From positions 4,278,001 through 4,342,000 of the forward strand of contig NZ_CP037952.1 of NCBI RefSeq assembly GCF_004358345.1: a DNA stretch of 64,000 bases, read 5' to 3'. Position numbers and translations under genes: made by a program. Below are positions 38,527 to 48,903 of this stretch, one piece after another (position 1 is the stretch's first letter; each line of letters opens with the position of its first letter). Under the pieces are notes generated by a model. That model worked only from the letters and a program-made list of their open reading frames with translations, did no database searches and was not told the DNA's origin. Source of the stretch: Parashewanella spongiae (GTDB lineage: Bacteria; Pseudomonadota; Gammaproteobacteria; Enterobacterales; Shewanellaceae).

Positions 38527-39036
38527 CTATTCTGCATTAAATTTATAAGTAAGGTGCTCAATATCATTAATAAATGTACATTTCGCACCATTGAGTTCAA
38601 ATATACGTGTCACTGGTTGAGCAGGCCCTTTTGCGGCCACGTAGAATAAACAGGTTTTTGTTGGTGAGTCATGAGTTTGCCCTTTATCAAGCACTTGCAC
38701 CATTGAAAACAATAATGATGTATCGAAATCTTCTGACCTTCCAAGCTGGTGCCCAACGACCAAAGTCGAGTCAGGAGTAACATTCATGGCCGTCACTTGC
38801 TGCATGTTTTGGCTAATATCTGTTCCTGGCTCAATGGTATTGATGGGTTTACAACCTTGATCTAGCATCACTATGTCTCCAGCTTCATTCAAGTGCTGTA
38901 CTTGGGTATGCCATGTCCCAGCTATACTGCTGAGCTTCATTTCGCTGTGAACATCACAAGGTAAGTCAGTAGCCCAACTTGAAGTTGGAACAAACAGAGC
39001 CGCTATGCTTGTAATCATTAATCTATACTTATTCAT
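38527..39036 (-). CDS. Hypothetical secreted protein, 169 aa
   Basis: Signal peptide MNKYRLMITSIAALFVPTSSWA^TD. The mature part has four cysteines ('LPCDVHSEMKLSSIAGTWHTQ', 'DQGCKPI', 'KTCLFYVAA', 'GAKCTFI') and a beta-strand pattern; 'SIAGTWHTQ' is reminiscent of lipocalin G-x-W, but the rest is not decisive. Convergent with the RING gene, 6 bp apart. Function unknown. Confidence 0.65.
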   Translation of the reverse strand: MNKYRLMITSIAALFVPTSSWATDLPCDVHSEMKLSSIAGTWHTQVQHLNEAGDIVMLDQGCKPINTIEPGTDISQNMQQVTAMNVTPDSTLVVGHQLGRSEDFDTSLLFSMVQVLDKGQTHDSPTKTCLFYVAAKGPAQPVTRIFELNGAKCTFINDIEHLTYKFNAE

Positions 39037-39929
39037 ACCGTTACCTTTCGCATTTTTTGGGTAGGAGTGGCTTAATCTTACCCCCTAAGCTGACAGCAGT
39101 AGCTGAACTTTAACTGAACATCACTTAACAATATTCATGCGTGTTTTCATTTTTTTGTTAGCATGATTTTTTAGCTTAAACTCTTTTGTCATGAATAAAC
39201 CAATACAAGTTAAACTGATAACAATAAGCAGTTCTTGCATTGAGTTATACGATTTTGCCCTTCTTATTTTTCTCGGCCCACTGTAAATTCAAATATTTTT
39301 TCTCTTGGGTATTTAAACCGAATAATTAGGTGGGCTTTAGTTTGACCATAAGGGGGACACAAAGGGACGCAAGCCAAGTTATATCCAGATCATTACTCTT
39401 TTGGCCACATCAACATTGTTAATTGCTTTACTCCCTAGTTAAACCAATTACAGTAATTAATCTCTCACTCAGCAAGAGATAAAGGTTTTCAGTACAAGGC
39501 GCATGTTCGAAGTACTATATACCCTAACGGCCGCCATACAAAGCTGGCGTTCAATGCACTTCGTGCTTTTGTCGGGATAATTCAAGAACGTGCAACACAG
39601 ACTCCAGTACAGGCTGGAAACGAAGTAACGACAGTTTTGTGTGTCGGTAGTCTAGTGCCTTTGCTTTTTCTATAAAAGTCACTGGATACCAGCCTTAGCT
39701 GGCATGACAAAGATTGGTACTTTCTAAATCGCTAGAACCCTAATTTAAGTTTATCAAGTGACGAGAGCTAGTACCTAAATCACACAATTAACAAAACACC
39801 TATGAGTTTAATAAAAAACGTTAGAGAACCTTGATATTTGTCAAACCAATCAGTGAAGAACCTGAATATAGTGACACCATAAATTCAGAATCGATCCACA
39901 GTGAAATTAACACGGTGAGGGTAATCATA
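39037..39929. repeat. Gap with composite repeat (families A and C, 39443-39735)
   Basis: No gene. 39443-~39598 is one half of MITE family A (ACCAATTACAGTAATTAATC to CGTGCAAC). It is fused to a complete family-C repeat at 39616-39735. 39100-39400 shows nothing recognisable. 39780-39929 is the porin leader region. Confidence 0.65.
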
Positions 39930-41123
39930 ATGAACAACGCTTTGTCATGCTTTAAAAAGTCTGCTCTATTCATTTCAATACTGAGTAGTATCGCTGCCAC
40001 AAACACTTTTGCCGCTGATGATACTGGCTTTATTGCAGGGAGTGAAACTAAAGTAAACTTCAGATACCGTTTTGAAAATGTTGATCAAGACGGTCAAACT
40101 AATGATGCACAAGCTTCAACCCTGAGAAGTAGAATTAGCTTTAAAAGTGGTGAAGTCAGTCACTTTAGGCTTAATGCGGAAGTTGACAATGTCACGACCA
40201 TTGGTGCCGATGACTACAATGATGCTTCTGGTTTCCGTTCAAATACAGGCTACCCTGTTGTAGCCGACCCAACTGGAACCAGCTTAAACCAGTTGAACCT
40301 TACTTACAAAAATGATGGTACGTCAGTCACGTTAGGTCGACAAAGAATCAATCTAAATAATCAACGTTTTGTTGGTGGTGTTGCATGGCGACAAAACGAA
40401 CAAACTTATGATGGTATTCGTGGACAGCATTCCTTTAACGATGCACTTTCTGTCGATTACAGCTACATCTATTACGTTAGCCGTATTTTTGGTCCTGATG
40501 GTCCAAAACGTGGTCTTGACGGTGACTTTCATTTCATTAATGCCCACTATAAGCTGAATAAAGATCACAAGTTTACAGGTTTCGCCTACTTGTTGGAGGA
40601 TGACAGCTGGGCTAATTCTAATGACACCTATGGCATCGATTACAACGGTAAGTTTGGTTCGCTGAAAGCTCACGCCAGCTTTGCTACCCAGTCAAACGGT
40701 GATTTTGATGCAAACTATTTTGCAATAGATGGCACAATGAAATTAGCTATGTTTAATGTCACTGTAGGTTTAGAGCAACTCGGCAGTGATAATGGCAATT
40801 ATGGTTTCAGTACGCCACTCGCAACAGCGCACAAATTTCAAGGCTTTGCCGATAAGTTCTTAGGTACACCCAAAACCGGTGTAAAAGACTATTACAGTAA
40901 GATTGCAACCAAAATAGGTCCTGTTGCCGTCGCCGGCTTCTATCATCAATTTGATGCCGTTGAAGGCGATCAAAATTACGGTAGCGAAATTGATTTAGTT
41001 GCAACTTATAAAGTTCACAAAACAACAACTTTGCTTGCCAAATATGCAGATTATAATGCCGATGATTTAGCCACAGATACTCAGAAATTCTGGTTGATGG
41101 CGAACGTTAACTTCAGCTTATAA
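39930..41123 (+). CDS. Outer-membrane porin-like beta-barrel
   Basis: 397 aa from ATG 39930 (TGAGGG upstream). Signal peptide of 28 residues ending TFA^ADD. The mature protein has alternating beta-strands ('KVNFRYRFENVDQDGQTNDAQASTLRSR') and ends in a C-terminal strand finishing NFSL. 'SVTLGRQRINLNNQRFVGGVAWRQNEQTYDG' resembles alginate-export/OprD-like barrels common in Shewanella and relatives. Substrate unknown. Monocistronic with a strong terminator. Confidence 0.8.
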   Translation: MNNALSCFKKSALFISILSSIAATNTFAADDTGFIAGSETKVNFRYRFENVDQDGQTNDAQASTLRSRISFKSGEVSHFRLNAEVDNVTTIGADDYNDASGFRSNTGYPVVADPTGTSLNQLNLTYKNDGTSVTLGRQRINLNNQRFVGGVAWRQNEQTYDGIRGQHSFNDALSVDYSYIYYVSRIFGPDGPKRGLDGDFHFINAHYKLNKDHKFTGFAYLLEDDSWANSNDTYGIDYNGKFGSLKAHASFATQSNGDFDANYFAIDGTMKLAMFNVTVGLEQLGSDNGNYGFSTPLATAHKFQGFADKFLGTPKTGVKDYYSKIATKIGPVAVAGFYHQFDAVEGDQNYGSEIDLVATYKVHKTTTLLAKYADYNADDLATDTQKFWLMANVNFSL

Positions 41124-41155
41124 TTAACTTAGCAGTGTATTTGTGAGTGTTTTAC

Positions 41156-41194
41156 GAAGGTAAAAAGGCGATACGATGTCGCCTTTTTACCTTC
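41156..41194. terminator. Strong bidirectional terminator
   Basis: GAAGGTAAAAAGGCGA and its complement TCGCCTTTTTACCTTC form a 16-bp stem around a 7-nt loop; serves both the porin and the convergent lipoprotein gene. Confidence 0.85.
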
Positions 41195-41198
41195 AAAA

Positions 41199-41552
41199 CT
41201 ACAAAATATTTGGGGATTCTGTTACAGCTTGAACTTGATATCCATTACCTGTTTCATGCAAGGTATATTTCAATGATTGCCGATTACAACTCGCATAGTA
41301 ACTGTTTTTTTCCGTATTCATAACATAGAGCTGGCTCAATTTCTTACACCGAGCTGCGACTTCAAATTTTGACAATGCTGACCAAATTTCAGCGACTTTA
41401 TGCCCTGAGCCAACAAGCTCGTCCGAAGCTTCAAAGTCAGCCTCAATCATTGTTGGATCAACAGGAATATCAAATATAAAACCACTATTTAAATTAACGC
41501 CACAACCACATAGTGGTATAACGCTTACCATTATCCATTGTCGAAGTTTCAT
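41199..41552 (-). CDS. Small putative lipoprotein
   Basis: 117 aa from ATG 41552; an upstream in-frame start at 41600 lies inside a MITE and is rejected. MKLRQWIMVSVIPLCGC gives a lipobox-like L-C-G-C17. The mature part includes 'AEIWSALSKFEVAARCKKLSQLY' and no known domain. The MITE begins 13 bp upstream, so its promoter may be within the MITE. Confidence 0.6.
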   Translation of the reverse strand: MKLRQWIMVSVIPLCGCGVNLNSGFIFDIPVDPTMIEADFEASDELVGSGHKVAEIWSALSKFEVAARCKKLSQLYVMNTEKNSYYASCNRQSLKYTLHETGNGYQVQAVTESPNIL

Positions 41553-41565
41553 AAAATCCCTTTTT

Positions 41566-41915
41566 ATACCAATTACAGTAATTAATCTCTCACTCAGCAA
41601 GAAATAAAGGTTTTCAGTACAAGGCGCATGTTCGAAGTACTATATACCCTAACGGCCGCCATACAAAGCTGGCGTTCAACGCACTTCGTGCTTTTGTCGG
41701 GATAATTTAAGAACGTGCAACGCAGTAATGGAAACCTTTAGCCTTGCCCTTCGGGAGCTTGTATTCGCAAAAATTACTTCACAAAATTATCTCAACGTAG
41801 CAATGTAATAACGACAGCTTTGTATGTCGGTAATAACTACGTTTTCACCAATTTCGTTTGTAATTTGTGCGCATACATAGCTCTGAATTGAGCATTTAAT
41901 TACTGTAATTGGTAT
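41566..41915. mobile_element. MITE family A, 350-bp copy
   Basis: ATACCAATTACAGTAATTAA at 41566 and complement ending 41915. Interior contains AACGACAGCTTTGTATGTCG and the CGCCAGC/GCTGGCG-type palindromic segment shared with the 60499 copy. Confidence 0.85.
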
Positions 41916-42013
41916 TATTATTTAACGGTTCTAAACCAGTTTTTTAACTACAATTCATGCCTTACGATATAGCACTAATCAAAATAAATTCAGCAGAGCT
42001 CATCTATTGTTCG

Positions 42014-42865
42014 TTATACCGAAAACGGGTAATTAATGGCCTCGTGATGCTGATAACCTGTCACTTCGAAGTCATCCAAAGTCACCCATGTTTCAAGATC
42101 TTCAAAAGACTGAATCTTAGGGTTAATGTTTAATTGCGGCAAAGTCATTGGCTCACGTTTTAGTTGCACATCGCGCATCAGCTCAAGTTGATCTTCATAA
42201 ATATGTGCATTGACAATCTTATGATAAGCCTTACCCGGTTTTAACCCTGTAATTTGTGCCATTATTTTTAATAATGCAAATACCTGAACAGCATTGAAAT
42301 TACCACCTAGCGGAACATCTTGGCTTCGCTGATAACTGTTTAAATACAAAGTATTGTCCAGTATCGAAAATTGATGCTGAAACATGCAAGGGCGTAAACA
42401 ACCTAAATGAAATGAAGCGGGATGATAAAAAGTGATTATCTCGCCTCGGTTATCTATTCCTTTCGATAAGTCATCAACAACTTGTCTGACTAAATCAACG
42501 CTGCCACCATCAGGCTTTGGGTAATTTCTCGCAACCGCACCATATACAAACCCCATATCATCTTCACCTTTTCGGTGAGGGTTAGCCAACCAATCACTAT
42601 TATCGTTGGCGTTGGCGTTCCAAGTATTGCAACCAATAGCGCGAAATTGAGCCGCACTATCATAGCCTCTTAAATAGCCTAGCAACTCTGCAATTGCCGC
42701 TTTCCAAAAGCTTTTGCGAGTGGTAGCGAGTGGCATTTCATTTTTATCAGCATGATAAATCATGTCAGCGTTTATTACCGTTAAACAGCGTTTACCGGTT
42801 CGGCTGTTTTCAATCCATGTACCTTCATCAATAATTCTCTGACAAAGATCTAAATACTGTTGCAT
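42014..42865 (-). CDS. thyA: Thymidylate synthase
   Basis: 283 aa ThyA converting dUMP to dTMP with methylene-THF. Catalytic Cys in '[13 protein letters not shown]', dUMP-binding '[15 protein letters not shown]', and folate-binding C-terminus. The ATG overlaps the lgt stop by 1 nt (TAATG), the classical lgt-thyA coupling. Confidence 0.96.
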   Translation of the reverse strand: MQQYLDLCQRIIDEGTWIENSRTGKRCLTVINADMIYHADKNEMPLATTRKSFWKAAIAELLGYLRGYDSAAQFRAIGCNTWNANANDNSDWLANPHRKGEDDMGFVYGAVARNYPKPDGGSVDLVRQVVDDLSKGIDNRGEIITFYHPASFHLGCLRPCMFQHQFSILDNTLYLNSYQRSQDVPLGGNFNAVQVFALLKIMAQITGLKPGKAYHKIVNAHIYEDQLELMRDVQLKREPMTLPQLNINPKIQSFEDLETWVTLDDFEVTGYQHHEAINYPFSV

Positions 42866-43671
42866 TATTTCTGCCCTTGTTTTCTAAACATAAGATATAG
42901 CCCGAACATCATCATCGGAGCTGACAGCATTTGTCCCATGGTAAAGATCCCGAGGTAAAAACCCAGTTGTGAATCTGGTTCTCTGACCGTTTCAACAATA
43001 ATGCGGAAAACACCGTAGCCTAATAAAAACATACCTGAAACAGCACCGACTTTATTAGTCCGTTTGCTTGTCAAATACAATAATACAAATAACGCAACAC
43101 CTTCCAATGCGAATTGATAAAGCTGCGAAGGATGACGTGCTAGCGGTCCTCCTCCTGGGAATACCATTGCCCAAGGTACATCGCTGACTCGGCCCCACAA
43201 CTCTCCATTAATAAAGTTACCAATTCGACCTGCACCAAGCCCAATAGGAACAACTGGAGCAACCATATCAGCTACTGCGAAGAACTGGCGTTTTTGTTTC
43301 CATGCTATATACAACATGGCCGCAATCACCCCCATCAGCCCGCCATGAAATGACATGCCGCCTTCGGTGATTTTGAATAAATACAAGGGGTCAGCAATAA
43401 AATAGTCGAAGTGATAGAACAACACATAACCGACTCTTCCGCCCAAGATCACCCCAAGAAAACCATAAAAAAGCAAATCTGAAACTTGCTCTTTATTCCA
43501 AACACCATTTGATTGATCCGCTTTTCTATTAAGCAAAAGCATGGCCGCTAAAAAACCAATGAGATACATAAAACCATACCAACGTAAAGCTGGTTCGAAC
43601 GTGGTACCGAACAATTCATAGGTGCCTAAATGCACCATGATCGGGTCTATTTGAGGAAATTCAAAAGCCAT
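42865..43671 (-). CDS. lgt: Prolipoprotein diacylglyceryl transferase
   Basis: 268 aa, about seven membrane helices. Lgt signature '[14 protein letters not shown]', essential His in '[11 protein letters not shown]'. It lipidates the lipobox Cys of preprolipoproteins at the inner membrane. Between tauE-like gene (42 bp) and thyA. Confidence 0.96.
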   Translation of the reverse strand: MAFEFPQIDPIMVHLGTYELFGTTFEPALRWYGFMYLIGFLAAMLLLNRKADQSNGVWNKEQVSDLLFYGFLGVILGGRVGYVLFYHFDYFIADPLYLFKITEGGMSFHGGLMGVIAAMLYIAWKQKRQFFAVADMVAPVVPIGLGAGRIGNFINGELWGRVSDVPWAMVFPGGGPLARHPSQLYQFALEGVALFVLLYLTSKRTNKVGAVSGMFLLGYGVFRIIVETVREPDSQLGFYLGIFTMGQMLSAPMMMFGLYLMFRKQGQK

Positions 43672-43713
43672 AAAGGATCCAATTAATGAGTAACTAATTA
43701 ATGCAATTATAAT

Positions 43714-44544
43714 TTATCTGCCAAAAGAGCTAAATACAAGCTCAAGACCAATGCAGATTAATAAAACAGAAAATACTTTTTTAAGTGTTGATGTTGGCCA
43801 AGTCATTGCCGCTTTCACGCCAATGGGAGCCACTAAAATAGAAGTAAAAGCGATACCAAATAACGCCGGTAAATAAATATAGCCCAATGTACCAGCCGGT
43901 AGGTTTTCAACATTCCAGCCAGCTATGATGTAGCCAATGCTACCAGCCATAGCAACGCAAAGCCCCATAAGGCTAGATAAACCGACAGCGCGGTTCATTT
44001 TAAGGCCAAAAAAGCACAGTAAAGGCACGAGCATCACTCCGCCACCTATCCCTAACATGCCTGAAAGCATGGCGATTGCAGTCGTAATGATAAACAGCAG
44101 CCAATTCACGGGCAAGGATAAGGCTTGCTCTTGTGGCTTTACTGGGCGCGCCATATTTATCGCCATCAAGATAACAAATACAGCAAACAATTGTTGTAAT
44201 TGGTTAGCCGAAATCAATGACGCAAGAGTGCCTGAACTTAATGCACCAATGATCACACCAGGAACCATAATTTTAGCGATACTCCAAGAGATATTATTTC
44301 GTCTATGATGAGCAGCCACAGCGGATGTAGAAGTTAAAACCATATTAGCCAGTGACGTAGCAATGGCAAGAAGCATCACAAATTGCTCTTGAATACCAAC
44401 TAATGGAAGCAGGTAGAGTAAAGCTGGAACGACAATTAAACCACCACCAATCCCGAGTAAACCCGCCAGAAATCCAACAAGCGTACCCAAAAGCATACAC
44501 GTGCCAATAATAAAAACTAAACTATCCAATTTGTTTCTCCGCAC
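43714..44544 (-). CDS. TauE/SafE-family sulfite exporter-like permease
   Basis: 276 aa, about eight membrane helices in two repeats, each starting with the family motif: LLGIGGGLIVVPALL and MLGIGGGVMLVPLLCF. Predicted anion (sulfite or organosulfonate) exporter. It sits between ptsP and lgt, a position commonly occupied by this gene in gammaproteobacteria. Confidence 0.88.
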   Translation of the reverse strand: MRRNKLDSLVFIIGTCMLLGTLVGFLAGLLGIGGGLIVVPALLYLLPLVGIQEQFVMLLAIATSLANMVLTSTSAVAAHHRRNNISWSIAKIMVPGVIIGALSSGTLASLISANQLQQLFAVFVILMAINMARPVKPQEQALSLPVNWLLFIITTAIAMLSGMLGIGGGVMLVPLLCFFGLKMNRAVGLSSLMGLCVAMAGSIGYIIAGWNVENLPAGTLGYIYLPALFGIAFTSILVAPIGVKAAMTWPTSTLKKVFSVLLICIGLELVFSSFGR

Positions 44545-44619
44545 AACAACTATTGCTGATGCTACTTCTGATAGTAACTTGCTGCTAATAAAGTGCTTAG
44601 GTTTGGGTTATGAAGCTAA

Positions 44620-46848
44620 CTAAATCATATCAATATTTTGTTGATTAAAGTAATCGAGTAGCAACTCTCTTACTTGAGAGCCATCATCCATTTTAAGAGC
44701 TTGGCGTAGGATACACTGTAATTCAGCAAAATTAACACGTCTGAGCATGTAATTTACTTTTGGGATACTTCCGTGATTCATACTGAGCTTGTTGCAACCC
44801 ATAGCAAAAAGTAAGGCTGCACCAAATGGTTCGCCCGCCAATTCTCCACATACGCTTACATCTAATTGATGTTGACGGCTGTCTAACATAATCCGTTGTA
44901 ATGCCCTCAACACTCCGGGATAATAACTGTCGTACAAGCTGTTTACTCTAGGGTTATTACGATCTACTGCAAGTAAATATTGGGTTAAGTCATTACTGCC
45001 TACTGAGATGAAATCTACTCGCTGCGCTACTTGATCGAGTTGATATACAAGACTCGGCACTTCGATCATCACGCCGATTTTTGGCCGAATAAATGTTTTA
45101 CCTGTCTCGGCTTGTACCTCAGCATAAGCACGTTCTAAGTAACTTAACGATAAATCAATTTCTTTTAATTGGCTCACCATGGGAAGCAATATTTGCAATT
45201 GGCCGCGATTTTGATCCGCTTGCAACATTGCTCTAAGTTGAATCAATAATAATTCAGGGTGATCGAGCGATAACCGAATACCACGCCATCCAAGGAAAGG
45301 GTTATCTTCACTTATTGGAAAATATGGCAAAGCTTTATCGCCACCCACATCAAGGGTTCGCATGATGACGGACTTATTCGGCATTGCATCCAGCACTTGT
45401 TTATAGATCTCTACCTGCTCTGATTCACTAGGAAATCTTGGCTGCATCATGAAGGGGACTTCGGTACGATATAACCCTATGCCATCGGCTTCACGAACCA
45501 TTTCATTTTGAATGCCGCTTAACAGGCCAGCATTAATGTATAAATGTGCTTTTTTCCCATCTAGCGTAATTGCTGGTTCAAATATCTCCGCAAGATATTT
45601 TTTTTCTAATAACTCTTCTGCATTAAGTAACTCTTGATACTCTTTTAATACGGCTTTTGTTGGAGATAAAACAAGCTGACCTCGATGCGCATTCATGATC
45701 AACCGCTTCCCATCGATATCGGCTAAAAGGAGTTGATCAACACCTACAATTGCAGGGATCCCCAGGGCCCTTGCCATAATACAAGCGTGAGAGTTTACCC
45801 CTCCAAGTTCGCTGACTACGCCAACAAGTTTGTGCCTAGGAAATTCGGCCAAAATCGTTGCGTCAGCTTCACGAGTAACTAATATAACTTTATCTATTGA
45901 ATCAAGCTTCATACGGCCAGGTTCAATCAACTGCCGCAATACTCGCTGACCTAAATCTCGTATATCACTCGCTCGTTCTTTTAAATACAGATCGTCCATT
46001 TCTGAAAACTGTTGAATAAACTTAAGTGAAACTCGGCTTACCGCCGACTCAGCACTCCAGCCCAACATCACTTCACGTTCGTATTCGCCACCGAGACTTG
46101 CATCGTCTAACAATAATTTCAGTGCAGTAAAAATAGATAATACTTCTTCATCATTTTCGTTATCGAAACGTTGAGAAACATCATCGAGCATGGCTTTTGT
46201 TCGAGTTATCGCAGCACATAAACGCTGGTATTCAATATCAATATCGACGGCTGGGGTGTCCGGCTGCTCGATAGTTATTTGTCCGCCAAGCACTAACGCT
46301 GGCGCAATCGCAATCCCCGTGGCAGCTGACTCACCTTCGAAAAACACTTGCTTGCGCGAAGCCTTAACGAGTTCTTTCTGTTTTAAACCACCAATAGCCT
46401 GCGACACTTGTGCGGCGATAGTAATTAAAAACGCTTCTTCGTTTTCAGTAAATTGACGTGGCTCAACTTGCTGAACAGCGATCACACCCAAGACTCGTTT
46501 TTTATGAATAATAGGAACAGATAGAATGGAGCGAAAGTCATCTTCTTTGATGGCAGGATATGACTTAAAACGCGGGTGTAATTTTGCATCCGCAATATTA
46601 ACAGGCTCTTCCCGCTGAGCCGCAAGTCCAATAATGCCTTCAGATATAGGTACTTTGACTTTACCCACTGCTGATTGTTTTAATCCATCAGTAGCAGATA
46701 ACACTAAATGATTTTGTTCAAGCATGAAAATTGAACAGCATTGCGTATTCACGGCTAACTTTGTTTTAGTTACCAAAATGTTCAATGCCTGCTCAAAATT
46801 CTGAGAGGAAGCCATTTCTTGGCTTATTTTCTTAAGCGTATTTAACAA
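44620..46848 (-). CDS. ptsP: Nitrogen-PTS enzyme I (GAF domain + EI)
   Basis: 742 aa. N-terminal GAF domain (1-150), phosphohistidine domain with 'GGVNSHACIMARALGIPAIVG' (active His), and PEP-binding TIM barrel with 'RTLDVGGDKALPYF', 'FISVGSNDLTQYLLAVDR' and catalytic Cys in 'VSVCGELAGEP'. It phosphorylates NPr in the PTS-Ntr chain and responds to glutamine via GAF. Downstream of rppH by 82 bp. Confidence 0.95.
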   Translation of the reverse strand: MLNTLKKISQEMASSQNFEQALNILVTKTKLAVNTQCCSIFMLEQNHLVLSATDGLKQSAVGKVKVPISEGIIGLAAQREEPVNIADAKLHPRFKSYPAIKEDDFRSILSVPIIHKKRVLGVIAVQQVEPRQFTENEEAFLITIAAQVSQAIGGLKQKELVKASRKQVFFEGESAATGIAIAPALVLGGQITIEQPDTPAVDIDIEYQRLCAAITRTKAMLDDVSQRFDNENDEEVLSIFTALKLLLDDASLGGEYEREVMLGWSAESAVSRVSLKFIQQFSEMDDLYLKERASDIRDLGQRVLRQLIEPGRMKLDSIDKVILVTREADATILAEFPRHKLVGVVSELGGVNSHACIMARALGIPAIVGVDQLLLADIDGKRLIMNAHRGQLVLSPTKAVLKEYQELLNAEELLEKKYLAEIFEPAITLDGKKAHLYINAGLLSGIQNEMVREADGIGLYRTEVPFMMQPRFPSESEQVEIYKQVLDAMPNKSVIMRTLDVGGDKALPYFPISEDNPFLGWRGIRLSLDHPELLLIQLRAMLQADQNRGQLQILLPMVSQLKEIDLSLSYLERAYAEVQAETGKTFIRPKIGVMIEVPSLVYQLDQVAQRVDFISVGSNDLTQYLLAVDRNNPRVNSLYDSYYPGVLRALQRIMLDSRQHQLDVSVCGELAGEPFGAALLFAMGCNKLSMNHGSIPKVNYMLRRVNFAELQCILRQALKMDDGSQVRELLLDYFNQQNIDMI

Positions 46849-46930
46849 CTGTTGTCTCCTATTGGCACTATCCTTTGGCCATTAAAATACAATTTCCTCT
46901 CTACTCATTGACATTTACTTGTGGAGCAAA

Positions 46931-47452
46931 CTAGTTCCTTCGTTTTTTCCAACCATTACGCTGGCCATCTTTTTGCTGAAAAGATAACACAGTCGGCGCA
47001 AATTCTTTCATTACCTTACGATACACATCCCTCTTAAAGGATACTACTTGTCTTACTGGATACCAATAATTAACCCAACGCCAGTCATCAAATTCAGGAT
47101 GACCTGACGCATTAAGGTTTATCACATTTTCATGATCATTAAGTTGCAACAAAAACCATTTTTGCTTTTGGCCAATACAAACAGGTTTACGATCTTGCCT
47201 CACGAGCCGTTTTGGTAATCGGTAACGTAACCACGAACGACTTATTGACAAAATTTTAACGTGTTTAGGCAATAACCCAACTTCTTCATACAATTCGCGA
47301 TACATAGCTTGTTCAATTGACTCGCCATCGTCGACTCCACCTTGTGGAAATTGCCATGAATGTTGACCAAACCTTCTCGCCCACATGACTTGGCCGAATT
47401 TGTTACAGATAATGATGCCCACATTTGCGCGAAAGCCGTCGCTATCAATCAC
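46931..47452 (-). CDS. rppH: RNA pyrophosphohydrolase
   Basis: 173 aa from GTG 47452 ([12 protein letters not shown], with TTGGAG upstream); an in-frame ATG at 47515 would add 21 non-conserved residues. Nudix box G-x5-E-x7-REUxEExGU is present ('[21 protein letters not shown]'). It removes pyrophosphate from mRNA 5' ends to start decay. It heads the rppH-ptsP-tauE-lgt-thyA direction. Confidence 0.94.
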   Translation of the reverse strand: MIDSDGFRANVGIIICNKFGQVMWARRFGQHSWQFPQGGVDDGESIEQAMYRELYEEVGLLPKHVKILSISRSWLRYRLPKRLVRQDRKPVCIGQKQKWFLLQLNDHENVINLNASGHPEFDDWRWVNYWYPVRQVVSFKRDVYRKVMKEFAPTVLSFQQKDGQRNGWKKRRN

Positions 47453-48210
47453 ATGGACTCCAATTTTATTACAAATATATAAACTGATTGTTTCATAAAG
47501 CTTGGTCGGCAGCAAATCTAGCTTTTATCTGTTTTTCTGGATAAATATGTAAAAAATCAAAAGTTATCAACATTAGTCAGATTTTAAAATTTTCTTATCC
47601 ACAAAATCTGTGGATATCTATGTTTGCAACTCAAGACAAGCTTAAATATGTAATCAAAACGATGTATAAAAACCGAAAGTCACCCCGTAAAATCAAGTTA
47701 ATTAACACTTAAAATACAATAATTTATAGAAAAATAAAAATAACACCAACGAAGTAAAACCTTTAAACGCTCACTTATTAACCAGAATTTGAAAGAACTT
47801 TTTACTGTAAAAAATCAAGTAAAACATATACACAAACTTAAAATATTTTTTTTGATTTAGCTGCGAAATATCGATAATTCACATTGACCGAAGCGACTTT
47901 ATGGGCTATATGATGAAAAAAATAAAAGTTATCCCAATTTTCTGTGGATAACTGTGTGTGAAAGATAAGGGAAAAATTAAAATATCTAAAACTACTGTTT
48001 AAATATTTAATCATTTAGCCATTAACCGCTTGTATATTCATAAAATTAGCCCGTTTTCATTCATTAAAAATCACGAAATACGTTATCGACCATTTTTTAA
48101 CCACACCTGTTTCACACGTTCATTTAAACATAATCGATTAGCAAGATTGGTATTCTATTACTTCGTTGTTACCATGATTAACATTATGTAATGAGGACAA
48201 ATAACACATA
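47453..48210. promoter_or_regulatory. rppH-mutH intergenic region with DnaA-box cluster (DARS2-like)
   Basis: 758 bp without a gene. Box pair TTATCCACA (47595-47603) and TGTGGATAT (47609-47617) face each other with a 5-nt gap. A further perfect TGTGGATAA is at 47943-47951, facing TTATCCCAA (47929-47937). Weaker boxes: TTATCAACA (47564-47572) and TCTGGATAA (47536-47544). In E. coli the DnaA-reactivating sequence DARS2 is reported in an intergenic region beside mutH (from memory), and its core contains an inverted DnaA-box pair. The location and inverted pair support an equivalent element. The rest is very AT-rich with promoters for both genes. Confidence 0.55.
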
Positions 48211-48879
48211 ATGAAATCTTCACCTCAAAGTATCGAAGAACTGTTAGCCCGAGCCGACTCAATGGCAGGCTTAACATTTGCTCAACTTGCAAAATTAAAC
48301 GATCAAATTGTTCCTAAAAATTTACGTCGTGACAAAGGCTGGGTAGGTCAGCTCATTGAACACGAATTAGGTGCAAATGCAGGCTCAAAGTCAGAACCAG
48401 ATTTTAATCACTTAGATGTTGAGTTAAAAACGATCCCAATCAACTCTTATGGCAAACCGTTAGAAACTACCTTTGTTACCGTTGCACCTCTTATTAACAT
48501 TAGTGGGTTAACATTTTTTGACAGCGTGCTTTTTCATAAATTGAAACAAGTGCTATGGGTACCCATTGAAGGCGAGCGTGATATTCCTGTGGCTGAAAGG
48601 CGAATTGGCTGCCCTTTTTTGTGGCAACCAGATGCGAGCCAACTTGCTCAACTTAAACAAGATTGGGAAGAAATCATGGAGCTCATTGCCCTAGGTCAAG
48701 TTACTAAAGTGACAGCGAGGCATGGAGAAATATTGCAACTCAGACCGAAAGCCGCTAACAGTGCTGCGCTCACTGAAAGCATCGCTGAAGATGGCAGCAT
48801 TCAATTAACTAACCCCAGAGGTTTTTATCTCAAAACTCAATTTACTACACGTTTATTAGCGAATGCCTTTGGAAATTGA
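48211..48879 (+). CDS. mutH: DNA mismatch repair endonuclease MutH
   Basis: 222 aa. Restriction-like active site D-x6-E-x-K in 'EPDFNHLDVELKTIPIN', with 'GQLIEHELGA' upstream. It nicks hemimethylated GATC sites under MutL. AATGAGGACAAATAACAC precedes the ATG. Confidence 0.95.
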   Translation: MKSSPQSIEELLARADSMAGLTFAQLAKLNDQIVPKNLRRDKGWVGQLIEHELGANAGSKSEPDFNHLDVELKTIPINSYGKPLETTFVTVAPLINISGLTFFDSVLFHKLKQVLWVPIEGERDIPVAERRIGCPFLWQPDASQLAQLKQDWEEIMELIALGQVTKVTARHGEILQLRPKAANSAALTESIAEDGSIQLTNPRGFYLKTQFTTRLLANAFGN

Positions 48880-48903
48880 CACTTAACTTGATCTAAATCA
48901 GCC

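Noticed and set aside
47453..48210. Chromosomal origin oriC
   Set aside because: DnaA boxes are few, and the neighbours (rppH, mutH) are not those of gammaproteobacterial oriC (mnmG/mioC or dnaA).
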